Source: Chamaecyparis obtusa | Taxonomy: Eukaryota > Streptophyta > Pinopsida > Cupressales > Cupressaceae | DNA length: 64,000 nucleotides | Assembly: GCA_027943335.1 (NCBI GenBank) | Contig: BSBK01000876.1 | Span: 186,001 to 250,000, forward strand | Direction of reading: 5' to 3' | In this document: piece after piece, positions 33,331 to 43,461 of the stretch | Numbering within the stretch: position 1 is the stretch's first letter | Layout: every line of letters starts with the position of its first letter | Translations under genes and position numbers: made by a program | The notes under the pieces: generated by a model | The model's input: the letters and a program-made list of their open reading frames with translations, nothing else | The model's database searches: none | Told to the model about the DNA's origin: nothing

Positions 33331-34720
33331 GGTTGGATCCTAATCTTATCATGCACAATTTATCTATAGCTCCTAATGTAAAACCTGTCAAGCAAAAATT
33401 GTGAAAGATGCATCCTCATGTTGCACTCTTGGTAAAAGATGAATTAGAGAAGCTCCTGAAAGCCAGACTCATCTGAGTTATTGACTACGCAGAGTGGATC
33501 TCTAATATTGTACCTATTTCTAAACCAGATGGTTCAATCAGAGTGTGCACAGACTTTAGAGATGTGAATAGAGCATGCCTTAAGGATGATTTTCCACTAC
33601 CTAACATTGATATGATAGTGGACATGACTGCGGGTTTTGAGATGTATTCCTTAATGGATGGTTTCTCTAGACATAACCAAATAAAAATTGCTCCAGAGGA
33701 TCAAGAGAAAATTGCTTTCACATGTGCATGGGGTACCTTTTGTTGGAATGTCATGCCATTTGGGCTTAAAAATGCTGGTGCTACATATCAAAGAGCAATG
33801 ACATCTATTTTTCATGACATGATGCATCGAACTATGGAAGATTATGTTGATGATACTTTAGCAAAATCTATGATTAGAACTAAACATCTAAAGGACTTGA
33901 GCATGATCCTAGATAGAATGGAAAAGTTTAGTCTTTGACTAAATCCTAAGAAGTGTGCTTTTGGTGTCACTTCTGGAAAGCTCTTAGGATACATAGTTTC
34001 AAAGAAGGGTATTGAGGTTGATCCAGCTAAAGTAAAGGCTATAATGGAAATGAAACCTCCAAATAATATGAGTCAAATGAGGACATTGCAAGAGTTCAAT
34101 CTATCAGAAGATTTATATCATAGCTAGCGGACATATCACAACCTTTTACAAAAACATTGCATAAAGGTGTGACCTTTGCATGGAATTAAGAATGTGAGAA
34201 CAAATTTAACCATATCAAGAAGTATCTATCAAATTCACCTATCTTGATGCCTCCTATTCATGGGAAGCCTTTGATCTTATATGTCTCCGCTACAGATACA
34301 TCACTAGGGGCATTACTTGCACAACATGATGAGAACAAAAAGGAAAGAGCTATATACTATATCAATAGGACATTGGTTGCATATGAGAAGAACTATTCAA
34401 TGATTGAGAAGGCTTGTCTAGCTATGATCTTTGCATCATAGAAACTGAGACACTACATGTTATCTCATACCACACAATTAGTAGCTAAGATTGATCCACT
34501 CAAGTACCTACTAAGCAAAGCTGCCCTCACAGGTAGATTAGCTAAATGGGTCATGCTCTTAAGTGAATTTGACATTGACTATGTGGAAAGAAAAGCTATA
34601 AAAGGATAGGTTATTGCTGATTAATTAGCAGATGCACCTATGATTGATAATACACCAATGCAAATGGAATTTCTAGATTCCTCTATCATGACTCTTTCTT
34701 CTAGAGAATGGTAGTTATTC
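33331..34720 (+). pseudogene. pol: B reverse transcriptase and RNase H
   Basis: RT with TDFRDVNRACLKDDFPLP near 33545, MDGFSRHNQI near 33655, WNVMPFGLKNAGATYQRA near 33745 and catalytic YVDD at 33843-33854. A frameshift near 34090, in the LQ..IRRF region conserved in A and D, moves the rest of pol to another frame. RNase H follows (LILYVSATDTSLGALLAQH near 34270, EKACLAMIFA near 34410). Stops at about 33403, 33477, 33936, 34439, 34608 and 34623. Confidence 0.85.
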
Positions 34721-35092
34721 TTTGATAGCTCCTATACACAAAATGGATCTAGAGCAGGCATATTGTTCATAACTCCTCAAGGATACTCAATCCCAAAAGC
34801 ATTCAGGTTAAATTTTCCTTGCACAAACAATATTGGAGAATATGAAGCCCTTTTGAATAGCATTAAACTAGCAATTGAGTGGAGAGTGACAGAGCTACAC
34901 ATTCATGGAGACTCTTAACTTGTTATTCATCAAGTCAATGATGTGTACCAAACTAAAGATGAAAAGCTCATTCCTTACAAGAGAATCGTAGATGACTTAA
35001 AGAAGTATTTCATATCTATCACATTTGAGCAAATTTCTAGAATAGAGAATAATGTTGCCGATGTAATGGAAACATTATCTACTTTGTTACAG
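34700..35092 (+). pseudogene. pol: B archaeal-type RNase H
   Basis: LFFDSSYTQNGSRAG near 34720, NNIGEYEAL near 34830 and GDS followed by a TAA where A has Gln, near 34915. Same placement as in A. The Ala of AEYEAL is Gly here. Confidence 0.75.
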
Positions 35093-35125
35093 TAGCCTGA
35101 ACATGAGCTATGCTATGAGTTCCTG

Positions 35126-36460
35126 GTGGAAGCACTATCTTATCCTGCATATGACTCCCCTAAAACCCACATGATTTGCACTATTGTAGGTCATGATTCA
35201 TCCAGATACAAAAACCTATTTTCCTATCTCCAAGACCAAATCATTCCTGATACCTTCAACCACCATGAAAAGAGATACCTTATCTATAATGCCTCTCGAT
35301 ATGTCATCATTGGTCACGATCTATACAAATGAGGTCTAGATGGTACGCTACTTAGACGTTTAGAATGGGAAGAGTCTCAACATGCATTAGAGGAAGTCTA
35401 TGAGGGTATTTGTGGGTCACACTCGAATGGTTTAACACTAGCTTAAAAACTTATTAGGGCTGGGTACTATTGGCCTGAAATGGAGAAAGAGTCTATCAAA
35501 TTTGCTAAGAATTGTCAAAAGTGTCAAGTACATGGCAACCTAATTCATGCTCCAGGGAGAGATCTAATTCCCTTTACTACACAATGGCCTTTTCAATAAT
35601 GGGCATTTGATCTTATAGGGTCCATTCATCCTCATTCTTCTAATGGACATACCCATATAATCACAACTACAGATTATTTTACAAAATGGGTAGAAGCAGT
35701 CCCTTTGACACAAGCAACTGGAAAACAAATATCTATGTTCATCCTAAACTATATCATATGCAAATATGGGATCCCACATTCTATAATCACAGATAATGGG
35801 GGACAATTCAAAAATAAAGACCTAGATGATCTATGTTCCAAATTCAAGATTACACAACATTGGTCTTCTATCTACTATCCTCAAGGGAATGGCCAAGTTG
35901 AGGCCTCTAATAAGACTTTGTTGAAAATCTTGCATCAAACAGTTAATAAAACAAGAAGAGACTGGCATCTCATGATCAATCCAGCTCTTTGGGCCTATAG
36001 AACAAGTATCAGAATGCCCATAGGGGCTACACCTTTCACTTTAGTTTATGGGTCTGAAGCAGTACTGCCTATTGAGGTTGAAATCCCATCACTAAGAATC
36101 AGAATGAATGGTCTAGTAACTGATGATGACTACAGAGTGTCTAGGTTGCAAGAACTTGAACTACTAGATGAGCACAGACAAGTAGTGTATGATCATCTCA
36201 GAATATATCAGAAGAGAATGTCTAGAGGTTACAACAAGAATGTCAGACATAGAGAATTCCAGGTTGGTGATCTAGTCTTGAGAGAGAATCCAAAAAATCA
36301 ATCACATAGAGAACACAAGGGGAAGTTTGAACCCAAATGGCTGAGTCCCTTTGTTATCACTGCTACTTTTGGCTCTGGTGCCTATCAACACTCAATGACT
36401 GCAAGAGAGCAACTCCGAGAACCAATCAACATTCTCCATCTGAAGAAATTCTATGCCTAA
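35126..36460 (+). pseudogene. pol: B integrase
   Basis: Zinc finger with GICGSHSNG near 35410 and CQKCQVHGN near 35515. Catalytic Asp in AFDLIG near 35610, Asp in ITDNGGQF near 35792 and Glu in GQVEASNK near 35903. The C-terminal part has FQVGDLVLRENP near 36260 and FEPKWLSPFVI near 36330, and ends HLKKFYA with TAA at 36458-36460. The last 252 codons (from 35705) are free of stops, the best-kept stretch of B. Earlier stops at 35330, 35444 and 35597. Confidence 0.87.
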
Positions 36461-36528
36461 GGCATTCAATCTATGGTAAAATGTCCTAAAAAAATCATAA
36501 AAATTGGAAAAAGTCCTAAAAAAATGAA

Positions 36529-36564
36529 CATCTTGGTGAAAACCTAGCAATAGGCATCTTGATG
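36529..36564 (+). other. A4-bulge hairpin, B copy 3 (3' UTR)
   Basis: Outer stem CATC/GATG, TT/TT internal loop, GGTG with CATC (one G-U), A4 bulge, inner stem CCTA/TAGG, loop GCAA. It begins 69 bases after the pol stop. Confidence 0.78.
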
Positions 36565-36642
36565 ATTCACAAAAAAATATCAAAAATATCAAAAATATCA
36601 AAAAAATTGAAAAAATGAAAAAATGAAAAAAATGAAAAAAGT

Positions 36643-36678
36643 GCCTTGGTGAAAACCTGGAAACATGCACCTTGGTAG
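36643..36678 (+). other. A4-bulge hairpin, B copy 4 (3' UTR)
   Basis: Outer stem TGCC/GGTA, TT/TT internal loop, GGTG/CACC, A4 bulge, inner stem CCTG/CATG with one mismatch, loop GAAA. Confidence 0.7.
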
Positions 36679-36697
36679 AAAAAATAGAATCTCTGCC

Positions 36698-36733
36698 AAG
36701 ATGGTGAAAACTCAGCAAATGTGTGCCACTTGT
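36698..36733 (+). other. A4-bulge hairpin, B copy 5 (3' UTR)
   Basis: Outer stem CAAG/CTTG, GGTG with TGCC, A4 bulge, inner stem CTCA/TGTG with one mismatch, loop GCAAA. Confidence 0.65.
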
Positions 36734-37122
36734 TTCAAAATGCTCCATCTATCAGTGCAATCTTGGTCTTTCCCAACTTTCAACCTTGCTTTAGTCTGTA
36801 TATATCCTTATTTTCAATAAGTCGGTCTGTACACCAATCGGTTCAAGCGTCTGTATCCTATCAATGTTAAAACTTGGGGGCAATCAATGTCATATCCTAT
36901 GGCCTCCAATGTATCTTAGACATATCATATCCAATCAGAGTCCTTTGAAGCTTTATTTGAGTCAGTCAGTCAGTCTCATCTCCAGAAAGGATTTTGCATC
37001 TACAACAACACAATCAAACATCAAACTAAAAAAAATATGTGCTTTTTACATGTTTTTATCTCCTTGTATGCTTATTGATTCGCATTGAGATTTTTTCATA
37101 TTATGTCCTTTCAAGCTCTTCA

Positions 37123-37401
37123 ATATGGGCACATTGCAGTGAACTGTAACAGGAAAAGATGGGCTGGACAAGCACTGGAATGGCATGTTTTCATTGCCAT
37201 AAAGTTAGTCATTTAAGCAAGGACTGCAAAGACCGAGCACTAGAGGAAAATCATGTATTTGAGAGTGGAAACACTATTGCAGACATCATGAAGATAAGGA
37301 ACACTATGTGGAGAAAGGCATCTAATGAGAATGTTGAGTCAAGTAATGATGTTGGTGAAACCTCATCCACTGGATTGGGTGACATCAGTTCCTCCACCTA
37401 A
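37123..37401 (+). pseudogene. gag: X Gag-like protein, second part
   Basis: Continues the fourth knuckle (YGHIAVNC near 37125) and holds the fifth, CFHCHKVSHLSKDC, near 37185, then the IADIMKIRNTMWRKASNENVESS tail shared with X' and a stop at 37401. A frameshift lies between knuckles four and five. The sequence before 37123 belongs to B. Confidence 0.75.
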
Positions 37402-37662
37402 GGTGATATAGGTATGTATGGAACTGACACTTCAAAATGATCACATTTTACATACAGTTCCTCATATATGATGAGCACACACCAAATCTACATGAAATAA
37501 GATGCATTTTGGTTTATATGTTTTGAGCTAAAAAAGTTATACAATCGGTAAAAGGAAGACCGAGCATTGGTTACCCATCGGTAATCACTATTCAAGGTTA
37601 ACCGAATATCAATATGAACCAATCAAGGAAATCTTGTGTTAACCAAGTGGATAAAATTTTAC
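37402..37662 (+). other. X gag-ORF2 spacer, where pol would be expected
   Basis: Only about 260 bases separate gag and ORF2 here (about 530 in X'). Its first part, with 'taagatgcattttgg', is recognisable in the remnant near 50540. No protease, integrase or RT trace is seen. Confidence 0.6.
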
Positions 37663-40600
37663 AGTTGTCACAGAGCTGACAGTTGTGTTAAGCAGCTATC
37701 ATGAAGGTACTTTTTGGTTAGAGAAACCAATCCAAGTAACTAAGAGGATGATTAGCAAGGTTACTGGTTACCTGACTGCTAACAAGGTCAAAGCATTTTG
37801 AAGTGCTGCACAAGCCGAAGTTGAGAAGAACACTGGCATAGCATGGGATGGTAGAGCATTAAAGATTTCATCCATTGTGGATCCCAAAGTGAAGTTCGTA
37901 GCACATGTTATTGATTATAAAATCTTTCAGTCGAGCAAGTCAAATAGTGTACCATGCAGTGCAGTAGATATGGCTTACAAATTGATAAAGAAGGGTCATC
38001 AGATAGACCTCATCAAGCTACTACTGAGACAGGTTGAAGAAAATATGAAAACCATCAAGTCACAAAAGACCAACACCTGTAAGTTTGGTTCACTACTTGT
38101 ATGTCTATTTTTCTATGTCCATAAATCCTTTCCCTCTGTCGGTCACACTAAATGGGTAGATGATAAACTGATTACTTCACAAATATTTGATATTATGAAA
38201 GGTCTGGGAGATAATGTTGAGAATGTAATAAATAGTTACTTTCAAGATTTTAAAGTGAAGATGAATTTAAGAAGTAGAATACTGAGTTCATTGGTTGAGA
38301 AATTTGAGATGGACATTTATTTTCTAGTAGACACCGACCATACTATGATAAAAGCAGTTGAACCGAGAATCAAATGGCTAGCACCTATGGGCTATGAAAT
38401 GGAACATGATTTCAGATTGAAATCAATACAGGCACTGCTATCATTACCAAAAGACCCCAAGGCTGCTAGGTTTGGAACCTATGAAGAAGCTAAGTCCAGA
38501 ATCAAGATAGGTTTGATCATTAATAAAATGACAGGGAAGTCAAAGAAGATGAAAAAAAAATTATCTAAGAGATTTGAGAAGGATGCAGACTCATCTGAGG
38601 AGTCATCGATTGAACAGGCAACTGAAGGTCAGTTAATGTTGGCTAACAAGGCTTATGACAGTGAAGAGACTGAATCTGAAGAAGAACAAGAAGCTACACT
38701 AGTTCCTCCTACTAAAGCTCCAAAGAAGAAGTAGTTACTAGTACAGATAGGTGCACGCACAAGGTCATCCACTGTAGCTTCACCACCATAGAAGAAGGGA
38801 GCAGAAAAGATAGTAAAACCAAAGGAAGTTACATCGACAAAAACATATGCTAAAAGAGGTCAGAAGGTTGTAGCTGAGCCACCAAAGAAAAAGAGAAGAA
38901 AATTGATAAGAGGCAAGGAAGATTTAGAGGATGAAGAGGAAGAAAACAATCAAGGACAATTCAAGATTGTCAGTAATAAGAAATGTTCAATTGATGTTGT
39001 CATTGAGGACATATTGGATGATGGAGACATCTCGAACCTGAAACTTAAAAGACTTGACAAAATGTCAAATGAAGATCAAAATAAAATAGAGGAAGTTTTC
39101 ATCCAAATGATGATATGTTTCAAAAGAGTTCCAATAGAGTTAAATACACAACTCCCAGTTGCACTTGAAGAAAGAATAAACCAGAAATGGACTTATGCAC
39201 TAGAAACTGAGAAGAAAATGAGAGAACAACTCCTAGCTTTGGTAGCAGCAAATTTATCTATGGAGGAGATAAAAGAACTTATGGAATCATCAGTGCAAAG
39301 ATTTCCAATCAAAAACTGGTCTATGCAAGTACTTGATGAGAACCTTGCAGATCTTGACGAATCAGGTCAACTTATCTGGACATCTGTTCTTGCTATGAAG
39401 GAATAGTCAGAGAAAATTTCTTTTCAGAATTTGTCTAAGAAGAGACACAAGTCCAAAGGAAAAGGAATTTTTATTGGAGATGATATTGCACAAAAGAAGT
39501 AGGAAGCAGATATATCAGTTACCAAGGTAATTGATACTACAGTTGTGCAAGAGATTCATGATAGTTTACAGGATGCACCAGATCTTGCAGAGATCCAGAT
39601 CCAAGATAAAAATGACAATGATGTACTCATTAAGGACATCACCAACGGTGATCCTGATGATAGGGATAATAATGAGGATGTGAATTTTGAACCTACACAT
39701 GCACGAGATGAGGCACCACTTATCGAATGTGCAATCACATCTTTACCAAGTGAGCTTCCAGTTTTAGCTGAAGCTGTTGAAATTCTATCAAAGGAACAAC
39801 CCAAAGGCTCTATCCCCAAGAAACCACAAGACACAATTGGGGAACCAAGAAAAGAACCTCCTATTAAGACAAACAAGCCTGAAGAGATAGAGGCCAATAA
39901 ATCAGAAATAGAGAATAAGGAAGAGCCAAAAGCTACAGAGGAAACCCCACCAGACACAACTTCACAGGCTCTGACTTAGTCTACTGGCACACAGGTTACT
40001 GATGAGTAGAAAATGGATGATAATGTGTCTACCAGATAGAATACACCAAGGGCAACAGATGAAAAGACTATTGTTGTTATAGAAAAAGAGCTCAAGAAGA
40101 AAAAGAAAAAGAAGGATAAAGGAAAAGGGTTGATCACTCTAGATGAAGTGATTATAATACCAAAGTGTGACCCGAGGACCCTTAGCCCCAAGAAATTGAG
40201 AAAATATGGAGAATTATGTACAAGAAAAGAAGCACAAGAGAAGTTGAAGCAAGAGACTAAATGCAAAGAAATATTAATGGATGTTAGGGATATCTTACAA
40301 CAAGTAGTACCTGAAGTGAACATTGATGAAGATACTCCTATTATAGATCAACTTGATTTAATTACTAAGAAGATAAATGCCCCAGACATTGATGTTGACA
40401 AGAGAATTGAAGGAAGGGCAGAATTTAAGATTCAAAACAAACTTGCAGAAAGAATCAGCCAAGAAGTGACAATTAACAAGGTCAAACTAGCTAAGGTAAT
40501 AACCGAGATCAAATCAATAACTTAGTTAATTTGTCAATTCTTACTGAAGCTATGCACTATCAGAACATTCACTGCTGAGATCAGTGAAAAGATAAAATCA

Positions 40601-40969
40601 CTTGAAAATGAAATCACAGTCAGTAAAAATGTAGGTACAACTGAGCCACAAGTTTTTTCAAAGCATATAATCAGAGTTCAAGAACTTAGGCGGTTGATAG
40701 CAGATCTTAAGAAACAAGAAGAGTGAATCATTGATCAGGTTACTGAGTTATAGACTGAACTCCTTCCATACCTAAAATTTTTTTAGAAACATATTGTCAA
40801 AGTGGAACAACTTGTTGCAACACCAGAGATTTATGTGTTGGAGAACATCTTTGACATGCATGCACAAGTCGGTCTTGAGCACATTGCTCTCACCAACTTG
40901 AAAGAGGTATGGGAAAACCTCTTGGAGTCACTGAAGAAAACCCATCAGCACATTTTTGACAAGTTGTAA
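37663..40969 (+). pseudogene. X ORF2, long protein of unknown function
   Basis: One unshifted frame of about 1,100 codons ending at TAA 40967-40969, broken by about ten stops (37797 TGA at an Arg position of X', 38732, 39404, 40523 and others). No clear ATG start is visible; X' starts at 3137. Parts: a conserved N-terminal domain with DPKVKFVAHVIDYKIF and hydrophobic FGSLLVCLFFYV (37877-38150); YEEAKSRIK near 38480; acidic SEETESEEEQE near 38670; basic KKKRRKLIRGK near 38890, probably a nuclear signal; a long Glu/Lys/Pro-rich middle; and a coiled-coil C-terminus (EKIKSLENEI near 40590). It is directly upstream of the 3' LTR, the place of env-like ORFs in Sireviruses. I do not recognise a known enzyme. 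Confidence 0.6.
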
Positions 40970-41185
40970 GTATACAGTTTTTGCATTTGGCATTAATATC
41001 AAAAAGGGGGAAATAATCAATGTTTATGCCAAATATGTAATTTTTTGCCTACTATACTACACATTACCGAAAGCATGCACCGAGGGGGAGTATATAATAT
41101 TTTTTTTGATAAGTATTTGTATATGGCAGAGATATAAGTTTTGAGACATAAGGTCTATATACATTCAAGTTTTGATACTAATTCC
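40970..41185 (+). other. X 3' untranslated region
   Basis: Contains two 'aaagggggaaat' or 'gagggggagta' purine stretches (41005, 41080) before the real polypurine tract. No gene. Confidence 0.6.
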
Positions 41186-41197
41186 AAAGGGGGAGAT
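41186..41197 (+). other. X polypurine tract
   Basis: AAAGGGGGAGAT directly before the 3' LTR, the form typical of Sireviruses. Confidence 0.85.
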
Positions 41198-42430
41198 TAC
41201 TATCTCTATTGAGTATTAAAGGTTGTCATTAGTATCAAAGGTTATCAAAAACATCAGTCGGTTACCTGTATTAAGCTAGTCGATAACTACAAGAAAATAG
41301 GACAGCCGGTTAAAGTGTATACACTGAGCATCAGTCAGTTTATTGAGCATCAGCAGACACTGATACTAAGTGACAATAAACACCGAGCATTAGAATGAAC
41401 ACCGAGTAGATTTTACAGTGTTTACTGAGGATCACAGGAAATGACATAGTAATCAGGAATGGCACATTCTTCTATGCAAATGGTTACCACATATCAAAAA
41501 ATGTATTACCAAGATCGAGAATAATTTATTGTTGAGATTTTCATTAAATGTAATGAAGATCTTATGTAATAGTTTGATCTAGGTCATTTTTGTACACCGT
41601 AGATCTTAGGATTTTCTCTAAGATCTGTAAACCTAATTTTGTAAATGACATAAAGCAGTATGCTATATAATTGTATGTCTGCATCATTTTTTTTGTAATG
41701 AACTGATGTATGAATGAAGAAGCACTTGAAGTTATAGCCAACCTTCAATATTATCAATTGACATACAAAGAAGAACAGAATTCAGAAGTTTATCAGATTA
41801 AGCAGAATCAGAGCAGGCTTACTGAGCAGTTCAGAGCAGAGATTCATCACAGTAGAGGTGATATTTTATCAATATGTTATTGATCTGTATCAATCAATCA
41901 AGTTGTCATTTAGCAGATAGTTACCTATTTCTTTCTAACAATTGTAATAGAGTTTTGGTTAAATCTCTTAACAGAGTAGACTTGACAGTCTTTTGTAAAT
42001 CTCTTAACCGAGTACACACTCAAGTAGTGTTGCTAAAATCCTATCACTAGGTAGATCTAGTTGATCTAATATATTACTCATAATAGGGTAAGATCGCTAG
42101 AAGTGATCAAAACTTGTAACCCTAACATGCAAACCTTTTCTATCTGCAGTAGTTAAAAATTTGTGGGTGTCATCCCCACCACATTTTTTACCTTCTAACA
42201 AGGGTTTTTCTATTACCAAAATACTTGTGTTATGGGACTATTATATTATTGATTTCATGTTATTTACTTTCACAAGTTTAATGGCTGAATGATACATGTA
42301 CTAGATACAAGTTATTTTGCAAGGTTTCTATTGTTTACTAGTTTAGATGTGAAAGGTTGAAGTGTTAAAGTTTTTGTGGGCACTGATTCACCCCTCCCCT
42401 CTCAGTACCCTATCTCTCCTAATTCCAATA
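41198..42430 (+). repeat. X 3' LTR
   Basis: 1233 bp, matching 7652-8885. The terminal TG is now TA and the terminal CA is TA. It is followed by GAGGA, the target duplication. Confidence 0.85.
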
Positions 42431-42545
42431 GAGGAAAAGAGTACATGAAATATATGGTATATTGGAAGAATAGACTAATTGAAGAAAGTTCATGGATTTC
42501 ATAATCTGAGTTGGATTCAACTCGAGTTGTACATGCTACATGATT
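42431..42545 (+). pseudogene. Chromovirus Y chromodomain, second half
   Basis: Continues 7651: KEYMKYMVYWKNRLIEESSW and then IS, a stop and SELDS, the conserved aromatic and acidic core of a retrotransposon chromodomain, which binds methylated histone H3 and targets insertion in heterochromatin. The stop near 42502 is in a position usually occupied by Glu or Asp. Confidence 0.85.
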
Positions 42546-43461
42546 CAATGAATCATTTCAAAACAACCTCGGGTGTCTGATGTAGGAGCATCTTGGGTTC
42601 TTGGCAATCTTGTATCACTAAAAATGTGTTAGATTTGCTAGATGTTCTCGATAGCTTCTTTTGGTCTCTCGGTGAAGTATTCTTATTTTCACCGACGGGA
42701 CTCGATTGCTACTCAGTTTAGTTGTTCACCGAGTTGGTTTGGTTGCTCACCAATTTGGTTTGGTTTCTCGATATTCTTGGTCATTGAGTGGTTCATTTTG
42801 GATTTTTGTTGAGTCTGATTTGTGCATTTAATTTTGGTCATGGAGTAAATGGTTGCATTGATCATTGGGAAGCATATAGACCTAAATATGGGTCATCCCT
42901 TTCTCCAATGGTGGATCTAATTGGATCTTAAGGCTGACCTATTTTGGTGGCTTCTTGTATAAATATAATAGTATGTTGTAAATATTAGGAGGTAGTTTTG
43001 GGGAGGAAGGAGATTTAGACCATAGAATTGAAAGGTTGTCAAATCCTCACATGTATGAGGATTGTTTGTATTTGAACTCTGATTGTATTGCCCATAACCG
43101 GGATGGACTTACAGCCTGACATGTATAAAGTTTGTGATGAATAATAGATGATTTTTTTGCATTCTCTCTCCATGTCTTTTGTTATGTGTTGTTTCTTTCA
43201 AGTGTTATTTCCATGAGGAGGTTGGTTGTTGGGTGTGCATTTGGCCCCTTCTTCCTTCCCTTCTCTTTGCGTCACAATGTCTTTTAGTTTTTTCTCTTTT
43301 CTTTGTTTTCCTTTTTGTTTTGTTTGTTTTCCTTTTGTTTTTTGTCTTGTCCTAGTTTAAGAAGATATTTTAAGGCTTTCAAGGTGTAGGGAAGGTCATT
43401 CTACCTACAACCCTGATACACTAAATTCTAAATACCAAAGATCATTACATATGCTAGGACC
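42546..43461 (+). repeat. Probable 3' UTR and 3' LTR of chromovirus Y
   Basis: A TATA-like 'tgtataaatataa' near 42956 and a T-rich run with AATAATAGATGA near 43138 fit promoter and polyadenylation parts of an LTR. 'tctcggtgaag' and 'caccgagttggtttgg' words repeat at 42680-42790. LTR borders cannot be fixed without the partner. Confidence 0.35.

Larger units (their letters stand above)
10059..37122 (+). mobile_element. Element B: Tat-type Ty3/gypsy retrotransposon, 3' LTR not found
   Basis: B is inserted in the fourth zinc knuckle of X gag. Its 5' LTR (10059-10109 plus 25534-26702) is itself split by element A. A PBS follows at 26711, then a 2.5-kb leader, gag, protease, RT, RNase H, archaeal-type RNase H and integrase, with the pol stop at 36458-36460 and a polypurine tract at 36871-36883. 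The roughly 235 bases after the tract do not resemble the start of the 5' LTR, and no target duplication is seen where X resumes (about 37123). The 3' end is therefore deleted or replaced. The coding part has one frame to about 34090 and another after it. Dual RNase H and no chromodomain place it in the Ogre/Tat/Athila group. Confidence 0.7.
36461..37122 (+). other. B 3' region: A-rich spacers, hairpins, polypurine tract
   Basis: After the stop are A-rich spacers (36480-36525, 36570-36640) around three hairpins, then a polypurine tract AACTTGGGGGCAA at 36871-36883. From about 36888 a 3' LTR would be expected, but the sequence to 37122 does not resemble the 5' LTR start. X gag resumes near 37123. 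Confidence 0.55.
7652..42430 (+). mobile_element. Element X: pol-less LTR retrotransposon carrying two nested elements
   Basis: X is delimited by two LTRs (7652-8885 and 41198-42430), a PBS for initiator tRNA-Met and a polypurine tract. Flanks are GAGGG at 7647-7651 and GAGGA at 42431-42435, a 5-bp target duplication with one change. Removing 7652-42430 and one flank rejoins the chromodomain frame of Y exactly. The body has a Gag-like zinc-knuckle protein and a long ORF2 but no protease, integrase or reverse transcriptase. B (and A within B) interrupts gag between 10058 and about 37123, so X's own length is about 7.7 kb. The PBS and the PPT (AAAGGGGGAGAT) are those of Sireviruses. The LTRs differ by roughly 10% by eye, so X is older than A. 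Confidence 0.8.

Noticed and set aside
39556..39957. 133-codon minus-strand open frame over X ORF2
   Set aside because: Antisense shadow; the plus frame is continuous with conserved blocks on both sides.
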